A DNA stretch of 64,000 bases from contig JARIBV010000068.1 in NCBI GenBank assembly GCA_029257335.1, positions 55,998 to 119,997 of the forward strand, written 5' to 3'. This document shows positions 9,424 to 20,135 of this stretch, piece after piece. A program made the translations under genes and the position numbers. Source of the DNA: Faecousia sp. (GTDB lineage Bacteria; Bacillota; Clostridia; Oscillospirales; Oscillospiraceae). A model generated the notes under the pieces. That model saw only the letters and a program-made list of their open reading frames with translations, was not told the DNA's origin and ran no database searches. Each line of letters begins with the position of its first letter. Positions within the stretch are counted from its first letter, which is position 1.

Positions 9424-11085
9424 TTAATCGAGCTGATCGATCAGTTTGGTCTGGAAGCAGGTTTTCAGATCATCCATACGCTGTGGCTCAAAGGGGCTGA
9501 CGATCCCGGCGCCGCTGAGAAGATCACCAAATTCCTCATCTTCCCACTGCATGGACAGGGCATCAAACAGCTCCAAGCCGTCTCCTCCCGTCTCCAGCTC
9601 CTTCTCATAGATCTGCATGGCAATGTCATTGGACACCACATAGCTCAGGACATAAAAGGGCTCTGTGAAAAAGTGAGGAACTTCTGCCCAACCAGTCTGC
9701 ATTCCCTCCCCTGTCTCCACGCCAAAGTCCTTCATCACTGCAGCATATATGGCATTGAGATTTTCCAAGGTCAGCTCTTCTTTTGTAAGCTTGTAAACAC
9801 GGCTCTCAAATCTGTGATAGGCTGCCTGATCGATATAAGTGGACAGGCTATTGGCCAGCACCATCTTTTGCAGGGTTTTCAGTGTAGATCCGCTGGTATC
9901 CTTTGAATAGGAGGTCGCCAGATACTCCATCGCCTGAGACAGGACTTCCGCATTGTCTATGGATAGATAGCTCTCCTGGGTCATATAGTCATTGATAAAA
10001 TGACCGAACTCATGGGAAAACCCTATGTAATCCGTAATATCTCCATATGGATAAAAGAAAATAAACGGCACCTCATAACTTGCCAGATACAGCTCAAAGG
10101 AGCCTGCATACTTGTTTTCTCCGGCAGAGAGATCGAACAGCTCCTGATCGGCCAAAACCTGCCAGGCTTTCTCCGCAATCCCTCCCATATGCTCCGCAGC
10201 AGACTTCACATAGCTCTGGACCTGCTGCTGGGACACGGTTTTGGAATAGGCTTTCTCTAAAAAGTCAGAATTCCACAGCTGTAAATACAGAGGGACCAGA
10301 TTTTCCTGTATGGAAGAAACATAGGCCTCTGCCTCCCGGGGGGTATAGTCCCGATGGTAAAACCAGTCCCAGGCAAAGGATTCATAGTCGGCATACCCTG
10401 TCTCCCGGGCCATGGCCTGCCGCACCTGAACTAGCTCCGCATAGATGGGCGCCAATGCCTCTGCCAGCTTCCGGGTGTAGTCCGGATCTGTCTGATTCTG
10501 GGCAAGCGTGCTCAGAACATCATAATAGTTTGCCTCCAGCCGGGTCTCTTCTTCCAGGAGTTTTAAAAGTGTCTCAGACCAGACAGACTCTGCGGCCTGT
10601 CCCTGGTCGTCTAAGTACTGGTCAAAAAATCCGTCTCCAAAGAACTCCGCTTCCAGCTCCTTGCGCAGGGGAGACTGGGCCAGCGCACGGCCTACAGTGT
10701 CCGTACTCTCGCTTATCTGGTTCATGGCCTGCGCACAAAATTCATACTCTTCTTTGTAATACTGGTCGGACAGGTCCAGGCTGTGCCGGATGTCCGCCAA
10801 ATGGTACATGGTCTGACAGTGCTTAACCTGGTTGTAGTAAAAGGACAACGTTTCCAGCAGCACCTGAGGGTCAGTCTGTGTCAGGCTTTCACTGCAAATC
10901 TCTTTTTCTGTTCCCTTAAGCGCATCCATGTCAGGACGGGTATAGACCATCTCCCGAAAGGTGGGCGCCCGTTCTGTCTGCCCTGTCAGCTGGCCAACCG
11001 CACGGCTCACCTTCTCCGGTGTCATGGAGCAGGCAGACAGCACCAGCGACAGCAGCAGGAGCAGAGCCGTGATCGTTTTTTTCAT
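9424..11085 (-). CDS. lipoprotein M3-family oligoendopeptidase
   Basis: 553 aa with lipobox LSLVLSACSMTPEK and HEFGHFINDY zinc motif (HEXXH type of M3 peptidases). Confidence 0.8.
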   Translation of the reverse strand: MKKTITALLLLLSLVLSACSMTPEKVSRAVGQLTGQTERAPTFREMVYTRPDMDALKGTEKEICSESLTQTDPQVLLETLSFYYNQVKHCQTMYHLADIRHSLDLSDQYYKEEYEFCAQAMNQISESTDTVGRALAQSPLRKELEAEFFGDGFFDQYLDDQGQAAESVWSETLLKLLEEETRLEANYYDVLSTLAQNQTDPDYTRKLAEALAPIYAELVQVRQAMARETGYADYESFAWDWFYHRDYTPREAEAYVSSIQENLVPLYLQLWNSDFLEKAYSKTVSQQQVQSYVKSAAEHMGGIAEKAWQVLADQELFDLSAGENKYAGSFELYLASYEVPFIFFYPYGDITDYIGFSHEFGHFINDYMTQESYLSIDNAEVLSQAMEYLATSYSKDTSGSTLKTLQKMVLANSLSTYIDQAAYHRFESRVYKLTKEELTLENLNAIYAAVMKDFGVETGEGMQTGWAEVPHFFTEPFYVLSYVVSNDIAMQIYEKELETGGDGLELFDALSMQWEDEEFGDLLSGAGIVSPFEPQRMDDLKTCFQTKLIDQLD

Positions 11086-12167
11086 TGGAACTGCACCTCC
11101 ATGGCCTTCAGGTCCAGAGGATTGACCTGTACCACCACAGGATCATGCAGGGCACACGGAATGTCCGTCACATCCGCAATGAGATTCACCATCCCCACAT
11201 GCCCCAAAACCGGGCAGGTCTTTCCGTTGATCTCCACCGTCAGGCAATGGCGCTTCAGCAGATATTTGAGGTATCGGGCCATGGAATGGATGCAATCCCG
11301 GGGGCGGAATACATCATAGCCCCGCTCCACGGAAAATCCGTGCAGATACCCCACGCCGATTACAGCGATCTTCGTCTCCCGTTTCACCTGGCAGTCGCCG
11401 CCATAGCCCACATTATGCCCCTTGGGAAGGGTTCGCAGCGCCTCCACATCGGCCTTTACATAACCAACCCGCATGAGTCCGGCCTCCTGTGCATAGCACA
11501 CACGACCCAAAAGGCAGGAGCCCAGGCGCACCGCGTCCAGATGCATCTGCGGTCCATACCAAAAAGCCAGGGAGTTGCAGCAATGGACCATCCCCACCTG
11601 ACATCCCGCCTGTCTGAGTTCCGTCACCATGGCCTGGAAGGCTTCAAATTGCCGGTTTCTGACTTTTTCGTTGCCGCCTCGATAAAAGTGGGTAAAGACC
11701 CCCTCGATTTGGATCGTTTCGTACTTCCACAGCTCTTTGGCCTGTTCTATCTGCCGGGGCAGAAATCCATACCGCCCCATTCCCGTATCCAGCTTCACAT
11801 GGACCCGGGCCTTCTTCTCCATTCGCAGGGCTGCGGCATTGACAGCCTCGGCGGCCTCCACAGAGCCAACCGTGCAAATTACATCCAAATTCAGCAGCTG
11901 CTCCAGCTCCTGAGGGTCGGAGGTTTCCCGAAGCATGAGAATCTGCATGTCCTCCCGCTGTTCTTCCCGCAGGGCTGCGGCCTCTTCCAGCGCCGTAACA
12001 GCAAAGTGGGTGATTCCCTCTTCATAGAGCACCCGGGCCAGTCTTGCCGCCCCCAAGCCGTATCCGTTGCCCTTCACAACGCCCCAGATGGTAGCCTTGC
12101 CTGCCTTCTGTTTTAAAACCTGAACATTGTGAATGATATTCTTTGTTTCTACAATATAGGTTTTCAT
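11082..12167 (-). CDS. alr: alanine racemase family (PLP, fold type III)
   Basis: 361 aa; KATIWGVVKGNGYGLGAARLARVL PLP-lysine region, VKLDTGMGRYGFLP; overlaps the downstream peptidase by 4 bp (ATGA). Confidence 0.85.
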   Translation of the reverse strand: MKTYIVETKNIIHNVQVLKQKAGKATIWGVVKGNGYGLGAARLARVLYEEGITHFAVTALEEAAALREEQREDMQILMLRETSDPQELEQLLNLDVICTVGSVEAAEAVNAAALRMEKKARVHVKLDTGMGRYGFLPRQIEQAKELWKYETIQIEGVFTHFYRGGNEKVRNRQFEAFQAMVTELRQAGCQVGMVHCCNSLAFWYGPQMHLDAVRLGSCLLGRVCYAQEAGLMRVGYVKADVEALRTLPKGHNVGYGGDCQVKRETKIAVIGVGYLHGFSVERGYDVFRPRDCIHSMARYLKYLLKRHCLTVEINGKTCPVLGHVGMVNLIADVTDIPCALHDPVVVQVNPLDLKAMEVQFQ

Positions 12168-12184
12168 AGCTTCTCCCTCGGGAC

Positions 12185-13270
12185 TTACTCTGCTTTCTTT
12201 TCTTCCGGTGCCTTGTCCTTGTTCTCACGGCGGTACTTGAGGACATTCCGATGCTGATAGATCTTGGTGGCTTTGTCGATCATCACATACAGAGGCTTGC
12301 TGAGAATCAGGTCAAATTCGCCTACAAACTCCGTGAAATCACCGTTGAAGCCCTTCTTGAACTTGTACAGACCGTACAGGGGATTGCTCTCATCCAAATC
12401 GCCGGAAACACCACGGAAGTCATAGATCCTGCATTTCTTTTCCAGTGCCCACTGAATCATATTCCACTGCAAAAGATAGTTGGGCATCAGATTCCGGTGG
12501 CTGTTGGAGGAGGCGCCGTACAGATACCACACCTTGTCTCCAAACCAGATGGCCAGGGTGCCCGCAATGGGCTTTCCTTCATAAAAGGCCATGTACAGCC
12601 GGGCGTGTTCTCCCAGATTCTTCAGAATGTTGGAAAAATACTCCTCATTCCGGGTCACAAAGTTGTCACGCATACCGGTCTCAATCATGATCTGGGTAAA
12701 GTCATGCACCATCTCCTGCCCGCAGATTTTCACCTCTACCCCCTTTTTGGTGGCAAGACGGATATTATAGCGGTGCTTCTGGTGGAAGGAGGCCAGCATT
12801 TCTTCCTCGGTTTTGTTCTCCACATTCATGCGGAAAACAAACTTGGGCTGGATTCCTTCAAAGTTCTTTCCTTCCTGCATAATCCGGAAACCAAAGGACT
12901 CCAGCATCTGCCGGAAGGCCTGATTTTCCACAGGCACATCGGGATCTACCTTGATGACATAGCCGTGGTACTCCTTTGCAAGGGCCTTTGCGCCCTTCAC
13001 CAACTCCTCCATGGTCTGCCGGTCATCCAGATCGCACACAGGCCCCCGGCAGGCATAGAGCATACTGGCCCGGAAAATGGGCATTCTGCGGATCAGAAAT
13101 GCCATGGAGCCTTTGATCTTTCCATCCTCCCCACGGACCGCAACGGCCCGCCAGGTCCAGGCTGCCTTCTGCTTGCCCCAGAGACTGGACTGGGCAAAAT
13201 GCCCCTTGGGGTGGCCTGCAATAAATGCCTCATACTCTGCCAGGGTCTTATCGTTAATCAATTCATACAT
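12185..13270 (-). CDS. FemA/B/X-type peptidoglycan bridge aminoacyltransferase
   Basis: MYELINDKTLAEYEAFIAGHPKGHFAQSSLWGKQK...GASSNSHRNLMPNYLLQWNMIQWALEKKCRIYDFRGVSG; start set at 13270 with AAAGGAAG RBS. Confidence 0.88.
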   Translation of the reverse strand: MYELINDKTLAEYEAFIAGHPKGHFAQSSLWGKQKAAWTWRAVAVRGEDGKIKGSMAFLIRRMPIFRASMLYACRGPVCDLDDRQTMEELVKGAKALAKEYHGYVIKVDPDVPVENQAFRQMLESFGFRIMQEGKNFEGIQPKFVFRMNVENKTEEEMLASFHQKHRYNIRLATKKGVEVKICGQEMVHDFTQIMIETGMRDNFVTRNEEYFSNILKNLGEHARLYMAFYEGKPIAGTLAIWFGDKVWYLYGASSNSHRNLMPNYLLQWNMIQWALEKKCRIYDFRGVSGDLDESNPLYGLYKFKKGFNGDFTEFVGEFDLILSKPLYVMIDKATKIYQHRNVLKYRRENKDKAPEEKKAE

Positions 13271-13388
13271 GGCGTAAGCTTCCTTTGTTATAAAATAATC
13301 ATAGGCGTAAAAATCCAATTTAATTCCCATATCATATCATGTTTTTCCCGTTTGTGCAACGACTAACCGGAATTCTTCCCAGTTTTGT

Positions 13389-13417
13389 TTGCAATTCCTA
13401 AAAATGTAGTGTATACT
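13389..13417 (+). promoter_or_regulatory. sigma-A promoter for the DEAD-box helicase
   Basis: TTGCAA, 17 bp spacer, TATACT. Confidence 0.55.
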
Positions 13418-13458
13418 GTAGAAATGCCTATGGCAAATTTACATAGCAAGGATTATCT

Positions 13459-14814
13459 ATGACATTTCAATCACTCAATCTATTGCCTGAGCTTCTTCAG
13501 GCCGTACAGAAGATGGGCTATACCGCCCCCACTCCCATTCAGGCTGCTGCCATCGGCCCCGTGGCGCAGGGTCGGGACCTCATTGGCTGCGCCCAGACAG
13601 GAACAGGGAAAACCGCCGCTTTTTCCATTCCCATTTTACAGCGGCTCTCCGGGAAAATTACAAAAGATCACCGCCCCATCCGTGCCTTGATTTTAACTCC
13701 TACCCGGGAACTGGCTTTGCAGATCCAGGAGAATTTCCGCTCCTATGGTGCCTTTCTGCCGGTCAGAAGCACAGTAATCTTCGGCGGTGTGGGGCAAGCT
13801 CCCCAGGTGCAGGCCCTGCAAAGAGGCGTGGATGTACTGATTGCCACCCCGGGCCGGCTGAACGACCTGTGCAATCAAGGCCACATCGATCTGAGCCGAC
13901 TGGAAATTTTTGTGCTGGATGAAGCCGATCGGATGCTGGACATGGGCTTTATTCACGATGTTCGGAAGGTCATTGCCAGACTTCCTCAGAAGCGGCAGAC
14001 CCTCCTTTTTTCTGCCACCATGCCTCAGGAAATCACCGCACTGTCCAAGACCATTCTTCACGATCCCATCCGTGTAGAGGTGGCGCCCCAGTCTTCTACG
14101 GTGGATACCATTTCCCAGCAAGTCTACAAAATCGATAAAGGGAACAAAAAACTTCTGCTGCATGACATTCTCACAGAAAACAGCTACCCCAGTGTGTTGG
14201 TTTTCACCAATACCAAACACGGCGCCAATCGAGTGGCGGACACTCTTACCCGGTCCGGGATCCCTGCCATGGCCATTCACGGCAATAAAAGTCAGTCCGC
14301 CCGGGTGACTGCGCTGGAGCGGTTTAAATCCCGTGACATTCGGGTGCTGGTGGCAACCGACATTGCCGCCCGTGGAATCGATGTGAATGAGCTGCCCTGC
14401 GTCATCAACTATGAGCTTCCCAATGTGCCGGAAACTTATGTGCACCGCATCGGCCGGACCGGTCGGGCCGGGCACTCAGGCATTGCCATCAGTTTTTGTA
14501 ACTTCGACGAGCTTGCCTACCTCAAAGACATCGAAAAGCTGATTGGAAAATCCATACCGGAGATCAAACAGCATCCCTGGCCCATGGAAATCTTTGAACC
14601 GACTCCCAGGCAGCAACGAAACCAGCGGCCCCTGCGCAAGCCGAATTCCCAGAATCCGGCGTCTCCCACCGTCCGGCAGATTCCTGCTCCTGCGCAGAAG
14701 CCCGCAGCGGTCTCCGTTCCTAAGCCCCGCGGCCTTCGCTCCGACCCCAGGATTCCCGGAACCGTGGTGGCCGTTGCAGACGGCAGGCGCAGAAAAAGAA
14801 ACCGAAAGCCCTGA
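13459..14814 (+). CDS. DEAD-box ATP-dependent RNA helicase (RhlE/CshA-like)
   Basis: [36 protein letters not shown] motifs; basic C-terminal tail. Confidence 0.95.
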   Translation: MTFQSLNLLPELLQAVQKMGYTAPTPIQAAAIGPVAQGRDLIGCAQTGTGKTAAFSIPILQRLSGKITKDHRPIRALILTPTRELALQIQENFRSYGAFLPVRSTVIFGGVGQAPQVQALQRGVDVLIATPGRLNDLCNQGHIDLSRLEIFVLDEADRMLDMGFIHDVRKVIARLPQKRQTLLFSATMPQEITALSKTILHDPIRVEVAPQSSTVDTISQQVYKIDKGNKKLLLHDILTENSYPSVLVFTNTKHGANRVADTLTRSGIPAMAIHGNKSQSARVTALERFKSRDIRVLVATDIAARGIDVNELPCVINYELPNVPETYVHRIGRTGRAGHSGIAISFCNFDELAYLKDIEKLIGKSIPEIKQHPWPMEIFEPTPRQQRNQRPLRKPNSQNPASPTVRQIPAPAQKPAAVSVPKPRGLRSDPRIPGTVVAVADGRRRKRNRKP

Positions 14815-14838
14815 CTTTGATCCCAGGAGGTAGCATCT

Positions 14839-15648
14839 ATGGCCGATATTCGAGAAATTACCGACTTTTCCGCACCCGAGCTGGACATCTATGCCCGGCG
14901 CTCTGAGGTGCAGCTTCTGAATCGGGAGAATCCACAGGAGGGGATCTTTATCGCAGAAAGCCCCAAGGTCATTGCCCGGGCTCTGGATGCGGGCTATGAG
15001 CCCGTCTCCCTTCTGGCAGCCTCCAACGAATTGCAGGGACAGGCTGCCGGGATTCTGGACCGATGCAGCAGCATCCCGGTTTATACCGCTCCTTTTGATG
15101 TTCTTACCCAACTGACCGGTTTTCAGCTGACGAGAGGCATCTTGTGCGCCATGCGCAGAAAGCCCCTGCCCACCATGGACTCCATCTGTGCCGGAGTACG
15201 CCGGGTTGCCGTGCTGGAAAATATAATGAACCCTACCAATGTAGGAGCCATCTTCCGTTCTGCCGCAGCTCTCAACATGGACGCCGTTCTTCTGACCGAC
15301 TGCTGCACCAACCCCCTCTACAGGCGGGCCATCCGGGTGAGTATGGGCACCGTATTTCAGGTGCCCTGGACCTATGTTGGACCCGACTGGCAGCAGTGTC
15401 TCCGCAGTTTAGGCTTTCAGACGGCTGCTATGGCCCTGAAGGAGGACTCCCTTTCCCTTCGTGACCCCCGCCTGACCCGGGCAGAGCAGCTGGCCATTGT
15501 CTTGGGCACCGAAGGGGATGGTCTTGCCTCCGAAACCATTGCACGATGCGACTACACCGTTATGATCCCTATGACCCATCATGTGGACTCTCTGAATGTC
15601 GCCGCAGCCAGTGCAGTGGCCTTCTGGCAGCTGGGTTCCTATGAATAA
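14839..15648 (+). CDS. TrmH/SpoU-family rRNA/tRNA 2'-O-methyltransferase
   Basis: VLENIMNPTNVGAIFRSAAALNMDAVLL, IVLGTEGDGL, VMIPMTHHVDSLNVAAASAVAFW SPOUT motifs. Confidence 0.93.
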   Translation: MADIREITDFSAPELDIYARRSEVQLLNRENPQEGIFIAESPKVIARALDAGYEPVSLLAASNELQGQAAGILDRCSSIPVYTAPFDVLTQLTGFQLTRGILCAMRRKPLPTMDSICAGVRRVAVLENIMNPTNVGAIFRSAAALNMDAVLLTDCCTNPLYRRAIRVSMGTVFQVPWTYVGPDWQQCLRSLGFQTAAMALKEDSLSLRDPRLTRAEQLAIVLGTEGDGLASETIARCDYTVMIPMTHHVDSLNVAAASAVAFWQLGSYE

Positions 15649-15736
15649 ATCCATTTTTCGGGCAGTCCCGCCAAACGGCAGGACTGCCCATTGTAATAAT
15701 GTCAAAATTTTTGTGGAAAATTTCATAAAATAATGA

Positions 15737-15766
15737 TTGATTTTTGCACCAACCGAATAGTATAAT
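15737..15766 (+). promoter_or_regulatory. sigma-A promoter for glmS
   Basis: TTGATT, 18 bp spacer, TATAAT, about 55 bp upstream of glmS. Confidence 0.5.
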
Positions 15767-15820
15767 GCAGGTAATGAATTGGGCTCAAATTCCTATTCTA
15801 TTATGTTGGAGGTTTTTTCT

Positions 15821-17662
15821 ATGTGTGGAATCGTTGGATATGTTGGCCAGCGACAGGCAGCGCCGATTCTGTTGGATGGCCTTTCCAAGCTGGAATATCG
15901 CGGCTATGACTCTGCCGGTATCTGTGTACACGGCCCCATGGGGCTGGAAGCCATGAAGACCAAAGGCCGCCTTCAGGCCCTGCGTGACAAGACAGACGAT
16001 GGCAGGAAGCTTCCCGGCGTTATTGGCATTGGCCATACCCGGTGGGCCACTCACGGCGCTCCCTCAGACCAGAACTCCCACCCCCATTTATCCGATGACG
16101 GTGTCATTGCCGTGGTGCACAACGGCATTATTGAAAACTATATTGAATTAAAGGAGATGCTGACCTCCAAAGGCTGTCATTTCCATTCGGACACAGATAC
16201 CGAGGTCATTTCAAACCTGATTGCAATGCACTACCGGGAGCACCATGATCTGCTGGAGGCCGTGCGGCAGGCCATTCGCAGGCTGGAAGGCAGCTATGCC
16301 CTGGGTATCTTGTGCAGAGAATTTCCCCGGCAGATGATTGCGGTGAAAAAAGACTCCCCTCTGATTTTCGGCTTCGGAGATCAGGAGTATTTCATTGCCT
16401 CCGATGTGCCCGCCATCTTGAAGCACACCCGGAAAGTGGCCTATCTGGAAGATGGTGATATGGCTGTTTTTACCGCCAATTCTGTCTCCTTCTACAATGC
16501 ACTGGGAGAGCCTGTCCGCAGAGTTCCGGAAACCATCACTTGGGAGCTGTCTGCCGCTGAGCGGGGTGGATTCCCCCATTTCATGCTGAAGGAAATTTAT
16601 GACCAGCCAAATGTCCTGCGTGATACCATCCACCCCCGGATTCAAAATCATCATGTGGTGCTGGATGAGATTCAGTTCTCTCCCAGTGTGCTGAAAAAAA
16701 TACGCAGGATCTACATTATTGCCTGTGGTTCTTCTTATTATGTGGGTTGTGTGGCCAAATATATTCTGGAAAAGAGCTGCAAAATCCCCACCGAACCCAT
16801 TGTTGCCTCGGAATTCCGATATGCAGATCCCATTCTGGATGAAAATACCCTGTGCCTGTTTATCAGTCAGTCCGGCGAGACCGCCGATACACTGGCTGCC
16901 CTCCGGGAAGCCAAGGCGCAAAAGGCCAAAACTCTGGCCATTGTCAATGTGGTAGGCAGTGCCATTGCCAAGGCCGCCGATCAGGTGCTCTACACCTGGG
17001 CAGGACCGGAAATCGCCGTGGCCACCACAAAGGCCTACTCCACCCAGCTCGCTACCATATACCTGATCACGCTGTATCTGGCAGAGGTACTGGAAACCAT
17101 GGCCCAGGAGGAAATTCAGGCAGCATGCAATGCCCTCTACACCCTTCCCGAGCAAATTCAGGCCTGTCTCAGTGAGGAGCGGATCGCACAGATTCAGTAC
17201 TATGCTTCCACTCTCTTTGACCACCGTGACGCATTCTTCATCGGGCGCAACCTGGACAGTGCCACCTGTCTGGAGGGCAGCCTGAAACTGAAAGAGATTG
17301 CTTACATCCACTCTGAGGCCTACGCCGCAGGTGAGCTGAAGCACGGCCCCATCTCACTGATTGAGTCCGGCACCCTGGTGTTGGCGATCGCCACTGTGGC
17401 ACCGCTGTTTGAAAAGACCATGGCAAATATCAAGGAGGTAAAGGCGAGAGGCGCCCATGTCCTGTGTCTTACCACGGAAGATCTGGAGCAGGAGGCAAAA
17501 AAGACCGCTGACCATGTGATTACGGTCCCCAAAATCCATCCCCTGCTGCAGCCCAGCCTCAATGTGATCCCCTTGCAAACCTTCTCTTACTACACCGCTT
17601 TGGCACGGGGCTGCGATGTGGATCAGCCCAGAAATCTGGCAAAATCCGTCACTGTGGAGTAA
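15821..17662 (+). CDS. glmS: glutamine--fructose-6-phosphate aminotransferase (isomerizing)
   Basis: MCGIVGYVGQRQAAPILLDGLSKLEYRGYDSAGI...; complete GATase-2 and two SIS domains, ends DQPRNLAKSVTVE. Confidence 0.98.
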   Translation: MCGIVGYVGQRQAAPILLDGLSKLEYRGYDSAGICVHGPMGLEAMKTKGRLQALRDKTDDGRKLPGVIGIGHTRWATHGAPSDQNSHPHLSDDGVIAVVHNGIIENYIELKEMLTSKGCHFHSDTDTEVISNLIAMHYREHHDLLEAVRQAIRRLEGSYALGILCREFPRQMIAVKKDSPLIFGFGDQEYFIASDVPAILKHTRKVAYLEDGDMAVFTANSVSFYNALGEPVRRVPETITWELSAAERGGFPHFMLKEIYDQPNVLRDTIHPRIQNHHVVLDEIQFSPSVLKKIRRIYIIACGSSYYVGCVAKYILEKSCKIPTEPIVASEFRYADPILDENTLCLFISQSGETADTLAALREAKAQKAKTLAIVNVVGSAIAKAADQVLYTWAGPEIAVATTKAYSTQLATIYLITLYLAEVLETMAQEEIQAACNALYTLPEQIQACLSEERIAQIQYYASTLFDHRDAFFIGRNLDSATCLEGSLKLKEIAYIHSEAYAAGELKHGPISLIESGTLVLAIATVAPLFEKTMANIKEVKARGAHVLCLTTEDLEQEAKKTADHVITVPKIHPLLQPSLNVIPLQTFSYYTALARGCDVDQPRNLAKSVTVE

Positions 17663-17703
17663 GTCCGGTTTCTGCAACCATTTTCCTAAAATCTACAACA
17701 AAA

Positions 17704-17750
17704 ACCAACGGTACGCAAGATATGCTTCTTGGGTACCGTTGGTTTTCTTT
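17704..17750 (+). terminator. rho-independent terminator of glmS
   Basis: ACCAACGGTAC...GTACCGTTGGT followed by TTTCTTTT. Confidence 0.75.
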
Positions 17751-17922
17751 TGAGATGCACACAAATCAGAGAGCCGGCAGGCATAAGAAAGAAAAAGTGC
17801 CAGAAAATGTTATTTCAACCAAATTTTCAACTTCTTTTTTCACCTGCTGACATATTTTGTGGTTTGAGGAAATAAATTTATGCAATATGTAGGGTTTCGA
17901 CAAACTGTGCACGAAATATGTG

Positions 17923-19878
17923 TTATGTTACTGTTGACGATAAGGGACGAAGGCAAATCGCCACTGCTGTCTGATCGTCTTCCTGAATTTCAGGTCCGGC
18001 AACCAGCAGAGAAGCCAACGCCTTTGTGGAATGGCCAGTGTAATCCGCAATTTTGGTCTGGGTCTCCTCTCCATCCAGACCGTCGCTGACCAGTACCACA
18101 ACCTCCTGCCTCTGTAGGGATAGCCGAATCACCTCTGCCCGGTGTGTCTCTCCAATTCCCACACCGGGTGGTGGTGCGGCTGTCCCCAGCAGTCGTACTG
18201 CGCGGCGATGTTTTAAAAAGCTGACTGCCGCACCCCATTTGTACAAAACGCCTCTTCCTGTGTCCAGGTGGAGCTCAAGAAGATCCGCTGTTGAAAAGCC
18301 TCCTGTGTCACGAAGAACATATAAATCATTCAGTGTCTCCAGGGCTGCTTTGGCTGGGTATCCGGCCTGAAGCATCCCCCGCAAAATCTCAGTGGCCCTC
18401 TCACTCTCCCGAGCGGCTCCTACTCCGGCCCCCATGCCATCACACAGCACTACATAGTAACGGCTGCCAGGGCCGGGGAAATGCACCACAGCGTCCCCGG
18501 AATCATGGAGTCCGAACTTTCCTCTGGCCCCGATCCCCAGATCCGGTTCGTATTGTTTCTCCCCATCCCGCGGCAAAAACAGCCCTTGAGCTGCTTCACG
18601 CAGATATGAAGCAAGAAATCCATACTGATGTTCCAGCGCCTTTCGACTCTCCCTCTGCCTTGCCTCATACTGAAGACGCAGCCGCATTTCCTCCATCGTC
18701 TCATACATGGCGCTGAGCATCCCATCCGGTCGGCGGCATCTGGAGCGGAAGTCATCGGGCAAATCCTCCGCCTCTACCTTTCTCCGCTCCAGCATAGGCA
18801 GGATGCACCGCTTTAGCTTGGAACGGTTTTCCTCCCCCTCCATAATCCAGCATTGTTCCCGTCTGCTGCACCCCTGACAGGCCCGTGCAATCACCTGTTC
18901 TAAGAAAATATCGCCCCGGTACATCGGCATCCGATCCTGTGACAACAGGTTTTCTAAATACTCCATCGATTCCGCAGCCTGCTCCAAACGCCGGATGATC
19001 CGCGGAGATGGCCGGGGTGCCTTCTTTTTTTCCACAGGCAGAAACATAGAAGCCAAGCCTCCGGCTCCCAAGGATATGGGAATCCCAGGCGCAAACGTTC
19101 CCGCCAAATAGAGAAACGGCACGCACCACAAAGTGGCCGCCAATGCATGTTTGCCCCTGCTCTTTCCTGTAAGGCTGTCTGAAAGCAGCGACAGGCACAG
19201 CACCGGTGTCAGCATCACCTTTGTAATCCCTGACAAATCGATGGCAATTCCGCAGCATAGTGCCCAAGGGAGTCCGTCCATTCCTCCGTGGAGGCTGACC
19301 AGAAAAGCTGACACCGCAATGCCTAAATCCAAAACTCTGCCAAAGCTCACCTGACACAGTCCTAAAACTATCGCTCCCCACCGTACAGGCGCAATGGAAG
19401 GTTCCTGAAATACCGCAGCCCCTGCACCTGCCCATAACGCACGGAAACAGTAGTCCAACAGGTCCGCGGCAGGCAAGGTCGGTTTGTTTAAAAGGAATGG
19501 AAATCCCAGTGCCGCAGTGATGCCCGTACACAATGCCGGAAGAAACCATGACCGCTCCCTTAGCTCTGTTCCCGTAAAAATGGCTATCCCCAGAAGTGCT
19601 GCTATAATTCCTGCCAGAGGCTCCAGTGAAGCTTGTCCGCCCCAGAAATGGAAGTAACCCAGGGCTGCCCCCATAGCTCCCACCAAAGAAGACCAGTCCG
19701 CCTTACAGTTGACAATAAAGCCGATGCAAATTGGAATGGGACTGGTTTTGAGGGCAGCCGCTGACAGAATATAAGCCAATGCGCCATCTTGTACCAATCC
19801 CAAAAGTGTTTTAAGAGGTTCTATACGCCTCAGTCTGTGCCCAACCGCCTGCACCGCCGCAGGAGCAAAATGCCCCAT
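17923..19878 (-). CDS. spoIIE: stage II sporulation protein E-like PP2C phosphatase
   Basis: 651 aa; multi-TM N-terminus and C-terminal PP2C-like domain (YYVVLCDGMGAGVGAARESERATEILRGMLQAGY, EVVVLVSDGLDGEE). Confidence 0.85.
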   Translation of the reverse strand: MGHFAPAAVQAVGHRLRRIEPLKTLLGLVQDGALAYILSAAALKTSPIPICIGFIVNCKADWSSLVGAMGAALGYFHFWGGQASLEPLAGIIAALLGIAIFTGTELRERSWFLPALCTGITAALGFPFLLNKPTLPAADLLDYCFRALWAGAGAAVFQEPSIAPVRWGAIVLGLCQVSFGRVLDLGIAVSAFLVSLHGGMDGLPWALCCGIAIDLSGITKVMLTPVLCLSLLSDSLTGKSRGKHALAATLWCVPFLYLAGTFAPGIPISLGAGGLASMFLPVEKKKAPRPSPRIIRRLEQAAESMEYLENLLSQDRMPMYRGDIFLEQVIARACQGCSRREQCWIMEGEENRSKLKRCILPMLERRKVEAEDLPDDFRSRCRRPDGMLSAMYETMEEMRLRLQYEARQRESRKALEHQYGFLASYLREAAQGLFLPRDGEKQYEPDLGIGARGKFGLHDSGDAVVHFPGPGSRYYVVLCDGMGAGVGAARESERATEILRGMLQAGYPAKAALETLNDLYVLRDTGGFSTADLLELHLDTGRGVLYKWGAAVSFLKHRRAVRLLGTAAPPPGVGIGETHRAEVIRLSLQRQEVVVLVSDGLDGEETQTKIADYTGHSTKALASLLVAGPEIQEDDQTAVAICLRPLSSTVT

Positions 19879-19976
19879 ATACCACCGCCTCCCTTTGCCT
19901 CTATTTTAGCACAGGGGCAGGGCAGAACTTGTCGGGAAGTGGCGGCTCTTTGAAAACTTATCTGCTGTCTTGATGC

Positions 19977-20127
19977 AAAAAGGGACTGTACAAAAACTCG
20001 TTTTTCTTAAAAACGGCAAAATAAATTCCAGCAGGAAACAGAGATACAGCCCGATTTCCTGCTGGAATTTTTAAATTGTATAGATTGCGAAATGCTGTGA
20101 CACGGACTTTTTGTACAGCCCCTTAAT
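19977..20127. mobile_element. MITE-like inverted-repeat element (about 150 bp, non-coding)
   Basis: Terminal inverted repeats AAGGGACTGTACAAAAACTC / AAGGGGCTGTACAAAAAGTC (second from the reverse complement) flank an internal hairpin AAATTCCAGCAGGAAA...TTTCCTGCTGGAATTT; no ORF. Confidence 0.6.
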
Positions 20128-20135
20128 GATAACTC

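Noticed and set aside
15650-15820. glmS ribozyme upstream of glmS
   Set aside because: Leader is short, with a promoter about 55 bp before the ATG; no glmS ribozyme core motif seen.
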